64,000 nucleotides of DNA from Myrica gale (taxonomy: Eukaryota > Streptophyta > Magnoliopsida > Fagales > Myricaceae): positions 17,495,001-17,559,000 of the forward strand of contig OZ005609.1 of assembly GCA_963930655.1 (NCBI GenBank), in the 5' to 3' direction. The position numbers and the translations under genes are program-made. A model generated the notes under the pieces. That model was not told where the DNA came from and searched no databases. It saw nothing but the letters and a program-made list of their open reading frames with translations. Below, piece after piece: positions 25,601 to 37,600 of this stretch (its first letter is position 1; every line of letters begins with the position of its first letter).

Positions 25601-28600
25601 ATGGCGCGAAAGTTGGCAGTTTGGAAGAGGATGTATTTATCGAAGGGAGGTAGACATACTCTGATTAAATCTACTCTCTCTAGTCTTCCTACCTATTTCT
25701 TGTCTCTTTTTCCGCTACCAGTTTCAGTTTCTAAAAAATTGGAGAAATTGCAATGGAATTTCTTATGGGGTAGTGACGAGAATGCGCATAAATTTCATTT
25801 ATTGAAGTGGGAGCAAGTGTGTTCTCCATTGGATAATGGTGGTTTGGGTTTGCGACGGTTGTTGATTTTCAATCAAGCTTTGTTGAGTAAGTGGTTGAGG
25901 AGGTTTACTACTGGAAGAGATAGTTTTTGGAGGAAGATCATTGAGGCCAAATATGGAGTCGAGGAAGATGGCTGGTGTACTAGAAAGGTTAGGGGTCCGT
26001 ATGGCGTTAGTCTATGGAAACATATTAGTAATGGATGGAATGTTTTTCATAGTCATCTTCGTTATGTTGTGGGAATGGGTCAACGTGTTCGTTTCTGGCA
26101 TGACAGATGGTGTGGTGATAGTCCACTTTGTTCCTCTTTTCCCGATGTTTTCTCTTTGGTTCGAGATCCGTTTGCTCGTGTTGCTGATTATTTAGAGGTT
26201 GGGGTTGCAAATATTGTATGGAATATTCAATTTACTAGAAGTCCTAATGATTGGGAATTACCGGAGTTCATGTCATTTTTCAGCACTCTTTACGCTCATG
26301 TTATTCTGCGAGGTGGTTCTGATAAGGTGGTTTGGGTGGGAGCTAAAGATGGTAGATTCGCAGTTAAATCTTTTTATAATCCTCTCAGTGGGGATAGTTT
26401 GAGTTTGCTTCCGTGGCGTGAGGTGTGGAGGAGTAAAGTCCCTATGAGAGTTGCTTTCTTTGTGTGGGAAGTGTTGCATGGAAAGATTTTGACCATTGAT
26501 AATTTGAGAAGACGGGGACTATGTGTGATTGATTGGTGTTATTTGTGCAAAGGTGATGCTGAATCTGCTGATCATTTGTTGCTTCATTGTTCGGTGGCAT
26601 CTGACTTGTGGAACTTTGTATTTCGTATGGTTCAGTTAAGTTGGGTTATGCCGGCTACAATTGTGGGAGTTATACAATGTTGGAAAAAGAAATTTAGAGA
26701 CCCTTTGGCCACGGTAATTTGGAAGATGATTCCGTCATGTTTGTGGTGGTGTTTGTGGCGGGAAAGGAATACACGATGCTTTCAGAATTCTGCTCATTCT
26801 TCGGCTCAGTTGCAGGAGACTTTTCTTGTATCTCTTTACTGTTGGGTTATTGCTGTAATGGGAGGGGCTTTTGTGGATTATTTTGATTTTGTTAGCTTTT
26901 TCATTTGTATGTTCTGAGTGAGTTTAGTACAATCTTTGTACTGCTCTCTCTCTTTTTCTTTTCTTTTTATTAATATATGAGTTATTTATCAAAAAAAAAG
27001 AAATGAGAGATGTTTTGAGGGTGTGGCTGTGTCCATGGAGGGTCTAAGGGGCAATTTTTTGCAGTCTTTGTTCTTGTGGGTGAATGCTATGTTGGGTTCT
27101 CCCTTTTCGGAGTTTTTAGATTTCATTAGTTTCTAACTTGTTTGGTCTAGAGATCTCAGTATGGTCCTTCGTACTGTTCCTTCTATTCCTTTTTCTTTTA
27201 ATAAAATTGTCTTACTTATCAAAAAAAAAATTATGCATATGAGGATGCAGACATCCCTTGCACGAATTCCTACTCTGTGAAGGTCATCATTGTTTTAATC
27301 TGTCATTGCTTGCAGGAGCCTACTGTTGTGTCCAAAATTCAGGAGGAGGTATCTTCAAAGTTTTTGTTCATGGAGATTGGTAAAAAAATGAAGAAGAGTG
27401 ATAAGTATTTTTATACCTATATGATAATATCTTATTTCTTGGTACTTTATTTTTTAGGTTGATGCTGTTTTAGGGGATCGATTTCCAACAATTGAAGATA
27501 TGAAGAAACTCAAGTATGCAACACGAGTCATCAATGAAGTGAGCATACAAGTTCTTTGAACATCTTTGTACCAAAATCTTTTGTGTGCACTTATTCACAT
27601 TTTTGTTCAACTATCTTCCCTTCTTTGCAGTCCTTGAGGCTTTACCCACAACCACCTGTATTAATTCGCCGTTCACTTGAGAATGATGTCCTCGGAAAGT
27701 ACCCCATAAAAAGGTCAGATCCTAGAAAATTTATTTCCAGCTCTACTCATTGCACCTATTTTGTATATATTTAGTTATTTTCTTACTTGGGAAATTTTTT
27801 CTTGTTCTTTTTGTCTTTTAACCTTATGATTTATTTAGAAGCTGTTCGGTTAACAAGTGTTCTCAGGATTTTTTTGAATCCTCAAAATACAAAAAATTCT
27901 ACAACCAAACATCATTTTTAACACCACATAAAAATAACTACAACACGCATATCAATAAAGTTAACATCACCTAAATATTCTCAAAACACAAAAAATTCTC
28001 AAAAAACACCTAAACCGAACAACCTCTTAGTCTTTGACTATTTCTCCTCGTCCTTCTCATGTCTGTATGAAGTTCTTCTGTTTCATCTAGTAAGAGAAAA
28101 GTGTCTTCCCTGGTGGGGAGAAGATATGCCTGCAGATCTTCACCACATTAGGTTATATGCCCATATGTTGGCTAATTTGCTATGCCAAAAAAAGAATGTA
28201 ATGTTGGCCTGACTGTGGTTATGCTATAACTGAAAGTTTAACAGCTTTGACGGGTCTGCACTCCTCAAGCTTTACATTCTAAGTTGTTTGCACCGATAGC
28301 AAATGTATTAAAAAAACGTTAAACAATGTCATTTAAAAATGCAGAATCAGTAGTACTGATTCAAAAACAATGCCGCAACGTCTGGAAAAGATTAGTCTCA
28401 TTCATGAATGTGTCATATTTGTGAATATTAGAAATAATTGAAGCAAGAGAAGATTAAACGCTAAAAGAACCGCAAGAGTCAATTGTATATGGGACTTGGA
28501 TCAGCCAAGGCAACTGATACTCCAAAGGTGCAATGGTGAGAATACTAATCCTTGTAGTGTGAGAGGCTTCGGACTAATCTGGATAAGTTTTAAAAGGAAA

Positions 28601-31600
28601 AATGCTCTTAAGTATATAATAATGGTCTAGCTTCAACATATAAACTTTTGAAGTGTTTATATGCACGACAAATTCCTTAAGCAGTATGGTGGTTGGTGTA
28701 ATGATTTGCCAACTTTATCGCTTCAAAGTTACCTGTGCGTCGAGTTGACATGCGGCTTTTTTAAAGTTTGCCAACATTAGAGATGTCATTTGTCTTATAT
28801 GTAAAGATGAAAATGGAATAAGTAGTGAGAAGTGAAAGAAAGACATATCCATCTAACTAATGAAGAAATAGTTCTCTCTAGACTAATGTATGAAGAAAGA
28901 AATTGTGAATGGTAAAAGAAAAGACAGGACAATGGTTTTTTTCCTGAGCATTGAAAGAAATGAGTTCATTCATTAGAAACCTTACCAGGAATAGCAGAGC
29001 AGATCAAAGTTGGCTTGTTTACTTAACGGTTGCCAGAAATCATAGAACAATTATTAAATTGTCTCAGCGTTTGAGTGAAAATTAGTACTTATATATATAT
29101 ATATATTATGCTTTGCCTGCTGACGATGTGGAAGGATGTTTACAGACCAAGTTATGATGAAGCTAGGTCACCGTATAACATTCCCTGCAGCTGATTAATA
29201 GGTAGATGGGGGTACTATATATTAAGACTAGAATTTACATACAAGTGAGGAATAGTTAATCCTTCCGCTCATAGAATTATTATATATATTGAAAAAATAA
29301 TATGTTGACAACTTGTAGGTTGTTCATTCATTCCAGTAGCACTAGTTTTCAACCAACCCGTTTGAATTGACGGAAGGCTATTCAGGCCACCGAAATGAGC
29401 ATGGTTGGAGGTCTGTTTTTCTGCTGATGTCGACTGTTGCTTCTGCTTTGATTGGCCGAGACCAGCCCAAACAGCTTCTGTTTGTGGCGGTCGGTTAGGT
29501 CAATTTGGCTTGAAGCACAGCGGGACAGCAGCAAAGACAAGCAAGAAATGAGGGATGATGAACAGTGAGAGAGGCTACAGAGGCTTCATGACCAGTGGAC
29601 AGAAGCTTTGAGGGAGAGAAGCAAGAAGGCAGTGGGCTCTGAGCAGTAGCTTTGTGGACCTTGACGACTGGGCTTCAAGAGCGACACCAGCAGTTGGCCT
29701 TTTCAAGGCAGTGTGGCTGGCTAATTGAGGGAGAGAAAAGAGAGAAGAGGGAGGATTAGAGAATGTGTAGTGTTTCTCTACTGTCTGATGAGAAGATGAA
29801 AACATAGTGGTGAAGTACAAGTAAGATGGAATCGGTCCGGATCGGGGTTAGTTCAACTGACCTGCTAAACCCAAGGTCTGAACCAGTCCCTTCCGTTTTA
29901 AGCATATTGAGCTGATCACAGGGCCAACCTAGTCAAAATCAGTCAAGCCTAGTTAGTTTTGGAAAGGCTGGTCAGGCTCAGCCTAATCAGGCACACCCCA
30001 AAGTGGCCACATCTTTAACATATTCCAATAATGTTGTTGTACAATCTTTTCAAGTGAGGATATTTTGAGATTGAAGGCTAAATTTTGTCCAAAACAATTG
30101 TGGATAATTGTGACCTCCAGATGAAGCTTGGAGGTTACCGTTGCTATATTTTTACAGTCTGTTGTACTTATAACTCAAGTACATCCTTCCTATAGGAATA
30201 TTGAATTAGATACTTTAAGTTCATGTCTTCCTATCAGCTCAGTTAACCTTTTAGGATAGTTGACGACTTAATGTGGCACACCCCAATGTGACCTTGTTTC
30301 TGTGGGCTAATGGGCGTTGGGTTCCCCTTTTGTAGACTTCAATGATTTTATTAGTTTCCTAGCTTGCTTGCTGTAGCTGGTTCAGTACAGCCTTTGTACT
30401 GTTCCGTTTCCTATTTCTTTTAATAAAACTTTACTTATAAAAAAAAATGTGGCACACCCCAAAGTGGCCGCATCTTTAAGTTCATGTCTTCCTATCAGCT
30501 CAGTTAACCTTTTAGGAAAGTTGACGACTCTAGTATGCGCTCTAACATTCCAGGCATGATTTGCAAATTGGACGTCCACAAGGCTTATGACCACATGAAT
30601 TGGAGATTCTTTTTATACCTCTTAAGGAGATGTGTGAGTGTGACAGCTTGTGGAGAATTATTATCATGGAGAAATACGAGTATGCTTTGGGTGGATGGAA
30701 CACTCTGCTGTGCAATGGCTCTTATGGTGTTGGTCTTTGCAAGAATATTAGCAAAGGATGAGATTCCTTTGCTGAAAACATCTATTTTGAGGTGGGAAGT
30801 GGCAACAGAGTCCGTTTCTGGAAGGATCGTTGGTGTGGTGAGAGATCCTTAAAGGACTTGTTTCCTTTTTTATTTTCTCTAGCATGCAATAAGAATGCTT
30901 TCGTTGTGAACTGCTTGGAGTGGGGATCCGTGAGTGTTTCTTGGAATATTTAGTTTGTAGGAGGGCTAATGATTGGGAGTTGGAGAAGTTTTCAGAGTTC
31001 TTCTCTTTTCTTTACTCTAAAGTATAGGTGTTCATTTGCACCAGCGGTTACCGTTTTAACCGCTAAAACCGCTACCGCTACCGGTAAGGGCGGTTATTGT
31101 GACTTAGCGGTGCGGTGACGGTGTCAAATATGTGATTCCGTCAATTGCGGTGACGGTGACGGTTTTCGCCAAACCGTCACCTACACTACCGTTAACCACC
31201 CCTAGTTGAGACTTGAGATGATTATTGGTTATGTGACATACTTTTGTTGGGCTTTTGTTGGAATATGTTAGTTGGTTTATGTCACATTGTTGGACACTTT
31301 TATTAGACTTTAGTCTTTATGTTTGAATATGATATTATGTTATACTTTTGGATAACTTTATATTTGTTATTATTGTTAATTATTATGATATTATATTTGA
31401 ATATGTTATGATATTTGTTCATTTGATATGATTATTGATTATGATATTATGTTGGAAATTTAAACAACCTAAAACAGTGAAAAAAATGAAAAAGCTAAAG
31501 GGAAAAAACTTATTTTTTTTACACAACGGTTATACGGTTTAAGCGGTTATCGTATAACCGTTACCGCTAATACCGTCACCGGTAAGGGCGGTTATTGTGC

Positions 31601-34600
31601 CTTAGCGGTGCGGTGACGTTGTCAATTATGTGATTCCGTCAATTGCGGTGACGGTTTTTGCCAAACCGTCACCTATACTACCGTTAACCACCCCTGCTCT
31701 AAAGTTTTGCAGAGGCATGTTGAAGGCAAGATGAGATGGATGAGATCCAAGATTGGTGTTTTCTCGGTAAGATCTTTGTATTCGACTCTTGTTGGGGGAT
31801 CTGATGTGAGCTTCCCTTGGAGACAGATTGGGAGGTCTTTAGCCTCACCTAGGGCATCCTTCTTTGTTTGGGAAGCTACCCATGGTAGAATCCTTACTAC
31901 TAACAACTTGAGGAGGGGTGTTTATGTGCTCGATTGGTGCTATCTCTGCAAATGTGATGGGGAGTCTGGAGCACATTTTGGTGCATTGTTTGGTTGTTAA
32001 GGATTTGTTGTCTTTTATGCTTTCGATCGTGGATTATGATTGGGTGATGCCTAGGAGGGCAGCTGATGTTTTGTTGTGCTGGAGAAGAGATTTTAGAGAC
32101 CCTCAAGCCTTAGCTATTTGGAGATTGATCCCTACTTGTATTTGGTGGAATTTATGGAGAGAGAGAAATGAGAGATGTTTTGAGGGAGTGATTGTGTCCT
32201 TGTTCTTGTGGGTGAATGCGGTGTTGGGTTTTCTCTTTTCAGAGTATTTCGATTTTATTAGCTTTCTAGCTTGTTTGGTTTAGAGGTTTTCAGTATAGTC
32301 TCTTGTACTGTTCCTTGTATTCCTTTTTTTTTTCAATAAAGTTGCCTTGTCAAAAAAAATGTGGTATCCAAGTAGAGGTCTTGAGATTGAAACCTGACTC
32401 CACGGTTTAACTTTTGTTTTAGTTAAAAATTACTCGTGTCGTGCTGACCTATTGATAGGGAGTCCGGCCCACAATAGGTAAGAGTAAGTTAATTAAATGA
32501 GGGGTATTAGAAACTTAAATTAAAAGATTTGGTTCACCTCTTCATATCAACTTAAACTCTAGGAGAAATGATGACTTACGACTTTCATACCTTATTTTGC
32601 CTGCCCCCGTTGTTTACAGAAGTATATCTTGACCAGCAATGTTCTTTTTCCATGATGCAGAAACTTGTTGAAGATACTTGTTACCATTATTCTTGATCAA
32701 AGTGTACAACCTCAACAAAGGAAGTCACAAATACAATATCAAATTAGTATTATGTCATGTGGAAGTGCCTATCATTTCATTGGAAATGCTATTTTTTGAC
32801 AGTTACATACATTTGTTCTTTGTAATAAACACCTGTCCTTTTTAACTATGTGGATATCGAATACAAAGTGTCTTCTAACATCACCATTGCTGCTTCAGTC
32901 CTTAAAAAATAAATCTGTATTCACATTTTGTTACGACCTTTTTCTTTTATCCTTTTGCTTTCTATTACTATATATATGTAGCTGAGGTTCTTCCTTCTGT
33001 TCTGCTATTGGATGCTGTATAATTGTTTTTAACAATAATGTGTTTGTGAGCGTGATGACGCTGTTAGCCAACTTCCTGATCATTTACGCGGTTACTAATT
33101 TAATATCAGAGCGTAGTTGCCTGGGGATCCTTGGTTCCAGTATTAGAACCCCATTCGGGATGGTTACTTTTATTGTGCACATTAAGTCTCAAGTTGTTTC
33201 AGCTTTTCTATTTGATGTTAGCACCATAGCTTTTTATGTACAGCCCTATGTCTGGGACACTGGTCTTGTAAGGTTATATAAGATATTTATCTGTTCCTAT
33301 TATTCATTTCAGGGGTGAGGATATATTTATTTCTGTTTGGAACCTGCATCGTAGTCCAATGCTTTGGGATGATGCAGATGAGTTTAAACCTGAAAGATGG
33401 CCTTTAGATGGACCCAATCCAAATGAGACAAACCAAAACTTCAGGTATGCTTGATCTTTCTGTAAAAGTAGCACTTTCTTAGTTTCCTGCCTTCTTGCAG
33501 CTGGTCAGTTAATGATTGAAGATGTTCATTTAGTTTTCTGTGTTGCAACCTTCCCATTTGAATCGCTTTTCTGTAAGAGTCTCAAAGAAGTAGCTTATTA
33601 ATGGTATAATCAGCTTGTATAAGAGAACATCCAATATTTGCTGCAGTTAGGAAAAAAAGTTTCCACGTAGGTCAAACCCAAGTACCTGCAAAATTTGAGG
33701 ATGAATAGGTCTGTAGCAAATATCAATAGCACAACACTCGATCTTTGTCCATTTTTGGTTTCTAAATGATTGTTATAGATGTAAACCTTGATGGGGGAAT
33801 GTTGGGATTGGTTGAAACCCATTGATTTCCTTCGAATAATAGCGAATATTACGGAGGTCCACCTTATGGAAATTGGAGCTGCCTGGCTCATCAAGCTGTT
33901 ACGTTTGCATTTCTCCTGTGTGGCTGTTGGCTTATAAAGTCATCATATGATTCCATTTATTTGTGCAACTCTTGTCATGGTTTATTACCTTTGGTCCAAG
34001 TCATTTGATTGGCCTATTTGGCCTTGACTCTTCATCAAGTCCTTTGATTAGGTGCCATGGGTCTAGGGGTGAATAGCGGACTAGTCGGAAGCGGAGTTTG
34101 ACATTCCGACATCCAGTCCGCTAACTAGCGGATGACCAAAATAGAATCCGCTTCCGCTTCCGACTCTTAGCGGACTTAGCGGAAGCGGATAGCGGAATTC
34201 CGCTAAGTCCGCTAAGACAAGAACAGCCAAATACCAAAGACAAGAACAGCCAAAAAAACATCCTACGTGACCAGCTAGAAAAGAGAAACTATTGAAACAA
34301 AGATGAGAAACAAACAACTACCTTAGAAAATGATTTCTTCATGACAGAACATGGTATTAAGTACCTTAAAAGCTCCAGAAATGGTCTTCTGACTATAGGC
34401 CATACTACATGTATAGATGTTGCAAAGAGGAAACTGGTAACAACAAATACAGCAGAAGCCAACAGCCCCCCAATAATAGTTGCTGCAGTAACTATCAGTG
34501 CTGTCAACATTGCAAGTTCTACCATCATTCTGCTAGAAATGGAAGATGCTACTGGATGAGGATACTCTGGCACCTTTCTAACCCAAGACTGCAACCAAAG

Positions 34601-37600
34601 ATTCATGAAGGAAAAAAGCCTAATCAAGTGAGGCAATTCAAAAGGCTGATATCCCAAAATAACAAATAAAAATAAAAGAGATATATTGATACAAAAACAT
34701 GTGAATACATTGTGTTTTTGAAATGTAACAGTCGTTCAACTTTCCTCACTTAGAAATTTGTATTCAACTTCAATTTCACATCTCAAACATCTTTGCCTAT
34801 GTTTGAGATTAACTATAAAGTAGATTCCAATTGTTAACATAAGATAAGAATAACAAAGCTATTTGCAGAGCAATGAACATTTCCCCATTATAAAAGCAAA
34901 CAACAATTCAGCAATGAACACTTCCCCATTACTCAGCAACCAGCAAATTAACATTCAGCAAATTAAAGTGCAGCAATAATAAGATGCTGCTTGTAAACAA
35001 TTCAGCAAATAATAACATTCAGCAATTTTGTTATTAAAGTGCAGCAAATAATAACATAAGTCACTTTGCTATGTAATGTGAGCAGTCCTTCAATTGCAGT
35101 CGTGGGAGGGCATATCTTTTCAGCAATGTGTAAGTTTTTACAGTGGTATCTTACTGATGTATGACCGATGAATACATTATAGGGCTAAATAGAGGCGGAC
35201 ATTATGTTTCTTAGAGGCAATCAGTGACATAGGAGGTTGAAGTAACATAAAAACTGCTTTTCCAGCCTTCTGTGTCTTTTGTCTCAAACTCCAATCAATC
35301 TCTGTTAAATTGGAGGATCAATTCTAAACCTAAGCCTCTGGCTTGTTTTTCAAGAAACTTCCTGAGCAAGTCTTTTTTGGTCCAATCCCAAGTACACAGC
35401 ATTAGTTTACTGAAAACACTTACTCCACTGCCCTTTTCATCTAAAATGAAGAACAGTTTCATCAGAAAAATGGGGATCGCCTAACCTATGGATGAAGCTT
35501 CAGAGGTTAGCATCTCCCAAGTCTCATGTCGATGCAAATGTTTACATTGAACCTGATCTATTGAAGTTAAAATTTTATAGTTAAAACCTATATAATCAAA
35601 CGAGTAAATCAGACTCATATACATGTGTCATTTCCAACTGAGTCACAATAACATTATTTCTCAACAGTCCAAAGACAAACCAACCAGGCGGCAGGCAGTG
35701 CACTATCAATATTAAGAATTTAAGAGACAGCAATATCAACAGAGACAGAGAGAGCTCTTTCAGAGAGAGAGAAGCAGCCGAGCCCTATCCTTTGCTTGAA
35801 CAGAGAGTGAGGGACTGCAAGAGAAGAGGGAGACATCAATGGAAGTCGGCAGACTCGGCACTCAGTAGACGATCGGAGAAAAAGAGGGCGACAACTGAGG
35901 GTTTTCGCGAATTGGAGGAAGAAGAGGGATAGGGTTTTTTTTACCGTGGATCAACCGCGGTATTATTATTATTATTTTTTTAAATACTAAACGACGTCGT
36001 TCTATTTTAAATAGAACGATGTCGTTTTACTATTCAGTTAATTAAAAATAAAAATAAAACCCGGAACCGGTTTTTCCGCTAAACCGGCGGAAAATTCGGC
36101 TTCCGATTCCGGGAAAACTCCAAATTGACCACCGGTTCCGATTCCTGGAAGGGCCGGACCTCCTCTTCCCGGAACCAGTGCCGGAACCGGAGCCGGAGAT
36201 CCGCCGGAGGCCGGACCGGACTTACACCCCTACATGGTCATCTGACTGTTTGATTTATCTGGTTGATGACTTCTTTTTCTTTCTTTATCTGGCAAATGAA
36301 ATGCATAAGGAAAGGGGCAAAATACTATTACTCTCTCACTGGAAGTCTTTTGTTTCTTTCTTCTCTGGACGTCCCAAAATGCATGTTCACTTCCGAAAGT
36401 GAGAAGTTCTTGATTGTTCTGATTTCTTATACGGTTTTTGTCTTTTATAAGAACAGTAAATGAGATTCTTTGTTAAAATTATTGAACGTGTAACAAAAAG
36501 AACAGAACATGTGGGGATAACACTATGCTTTTACCGGTTCATAAATAATTGTTTCATTTCAAACCAAAACATTGAGATTGACTTCGAAGACTAGGGAGGT
36601 ACAAAAGAAAAACACCCACATTCAGGTTGTAAAGATCAATAAATTCTAGCCAATTTTAATATGAGAAAATACTTGTGCTCACATCCAATGAGATGAGAGA
36701 ACTTAAAATAGAAGCTTCAACTTTCAATGTCAATGACTTGTACCCCTCGACACTTGTGGAAGGCCTTGCTCTCTAGATACCCTACATAATGCACAATGCA
36801 ATTACTTTACAAATATCATTTCTACAGTGCACTCCCAAATATCTCTTCCAATGTGCTAGCAAATTAACCGTCATTTTAGGCATAACCCAAAGAACCCTAA
36901 GCGCATGAAACACCATTTCAACCAAAATTCCCTAGCAACATCAACATTCTCCCTGCTTGATTTGCACATGCAACATGAGCCAGATATAATTTCGTATACT
37001 TCCTAAAATTATCCTCAATCAATATCTTTCTATTGCAATGCTAACAGGGGTCAAGGTAGAAAGATAAATAATTCATGGTGTGAGTCTTAATGACAACCCA
37101 AGAGGGGGGGTGAATTGGGTTTTTCAAAAACTTTTAAGCTCTTTTGCAAACAAATCCAAAACGTTCTGATCAATATCTAGGAAAACTATGGACTAGATAT
37201 ATGCAAACAAAGATAACAACTATTGAAGATAAACAAGTTCAATCAGGAAATACCAGCAGAAATAAAAGAGAAGGGTTAGAGAGATGACACCAGTATTTTT
37301 AGGTGGTTCGGCCAATCTCTTGCCTACGTCCACCCCCAAGGCTATTGACTTCCTTGGGCTTCCTTCACTATTCTTCAAGTGAATACACACCTTAGCTTCC
37401 GGGGTGCTAAGGAACTGTTACAAAGCGTTTTCCGAGCTCACGCTTCAACTCGTTTCCCAAATCCCAAACCCTAGGGATTTCTTCTACTTCTCACAAGTAG
37501 GATACAGTGTTCACACAACACTAGGACGGTTTACAAAGATTGGGTACAATGAGTGAAGGCTCTTTAAGCCAGATTTGCAAATGGGTAGCTCAAGAAACTA

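Larger units (their letters stand above)
18669..26999 (+). mobile_element. Near-complete L1-type LINE in CYP97A3 intron 9
   Basis: It is flanked by a perfect 15-bp duplication GAAATGAGAGATGTT (18654-18668 and 27000-27014), and its poly(A) tail ends at 26999. Removing the antisense insertion at about 19601-22104 leaves about 5.8 kb: 5' UTR, ORF1, ORF2 and a 3' UTR, the length of a full plant L1. ORF1 carries one frameshift and the insertion; ORF2 carries one in-frame stop. It lies in the sense orientation of CYP97A3 and inside an older LINE of the same family. Confidence 0.9.
18370..27230 (+). mobile_element. Older 5'-truncated L1-type LINE in intron 9, split by a younger LINE
   Basis: It is present as 18370-18668 and 27015-27230. 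The first part encodes the zf-RVT end ([47 protein letters not shown]) with a stop near 18541-18570. The second continues through the 3' UTR to AATAAAATTGTCTTACTTATC and a run of ten A. The younger element sits between two copies of GAAATGAGAGATGTT. Confidence 0.85.
34064..36232. mobile_element. 2.17-kb hAT-like element carrying foreign exon sequence, intron 13
   Basis: Ends TAGGGGTGAATAGCGG and GGACTTACACCCCTA are inverted repeats of the TAGGGGTG class. Flanks CATGGGTC (34056-34063) and CATGGTCA (36233-36240) fit an 8-bp duplication with one small indel. Subterminal sequence has CCGCTAAG/CTTAGCGG motifs on the left and CCGGAACCGG motifs on the right. No transposase is visible. The interior includes an exon-like segment on the minus strand, so it behaves like a Pack-type element. 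Confidence 0.75.

Noticed and set aside
32360..32410. tRNA-like or SINE-like motif (gtggtatcc...gagattgaaacc)
   Set aside because: It resembles a B-box/primer-site-like common plant repeat, but no complete cloverleaf or SINE structure can be drawn.
33040..33318. 92-codon open frame before CYP97A3 exon 13
   Set aside because: It runs through the intron acceptor of exon 13 in another frame; no domain.
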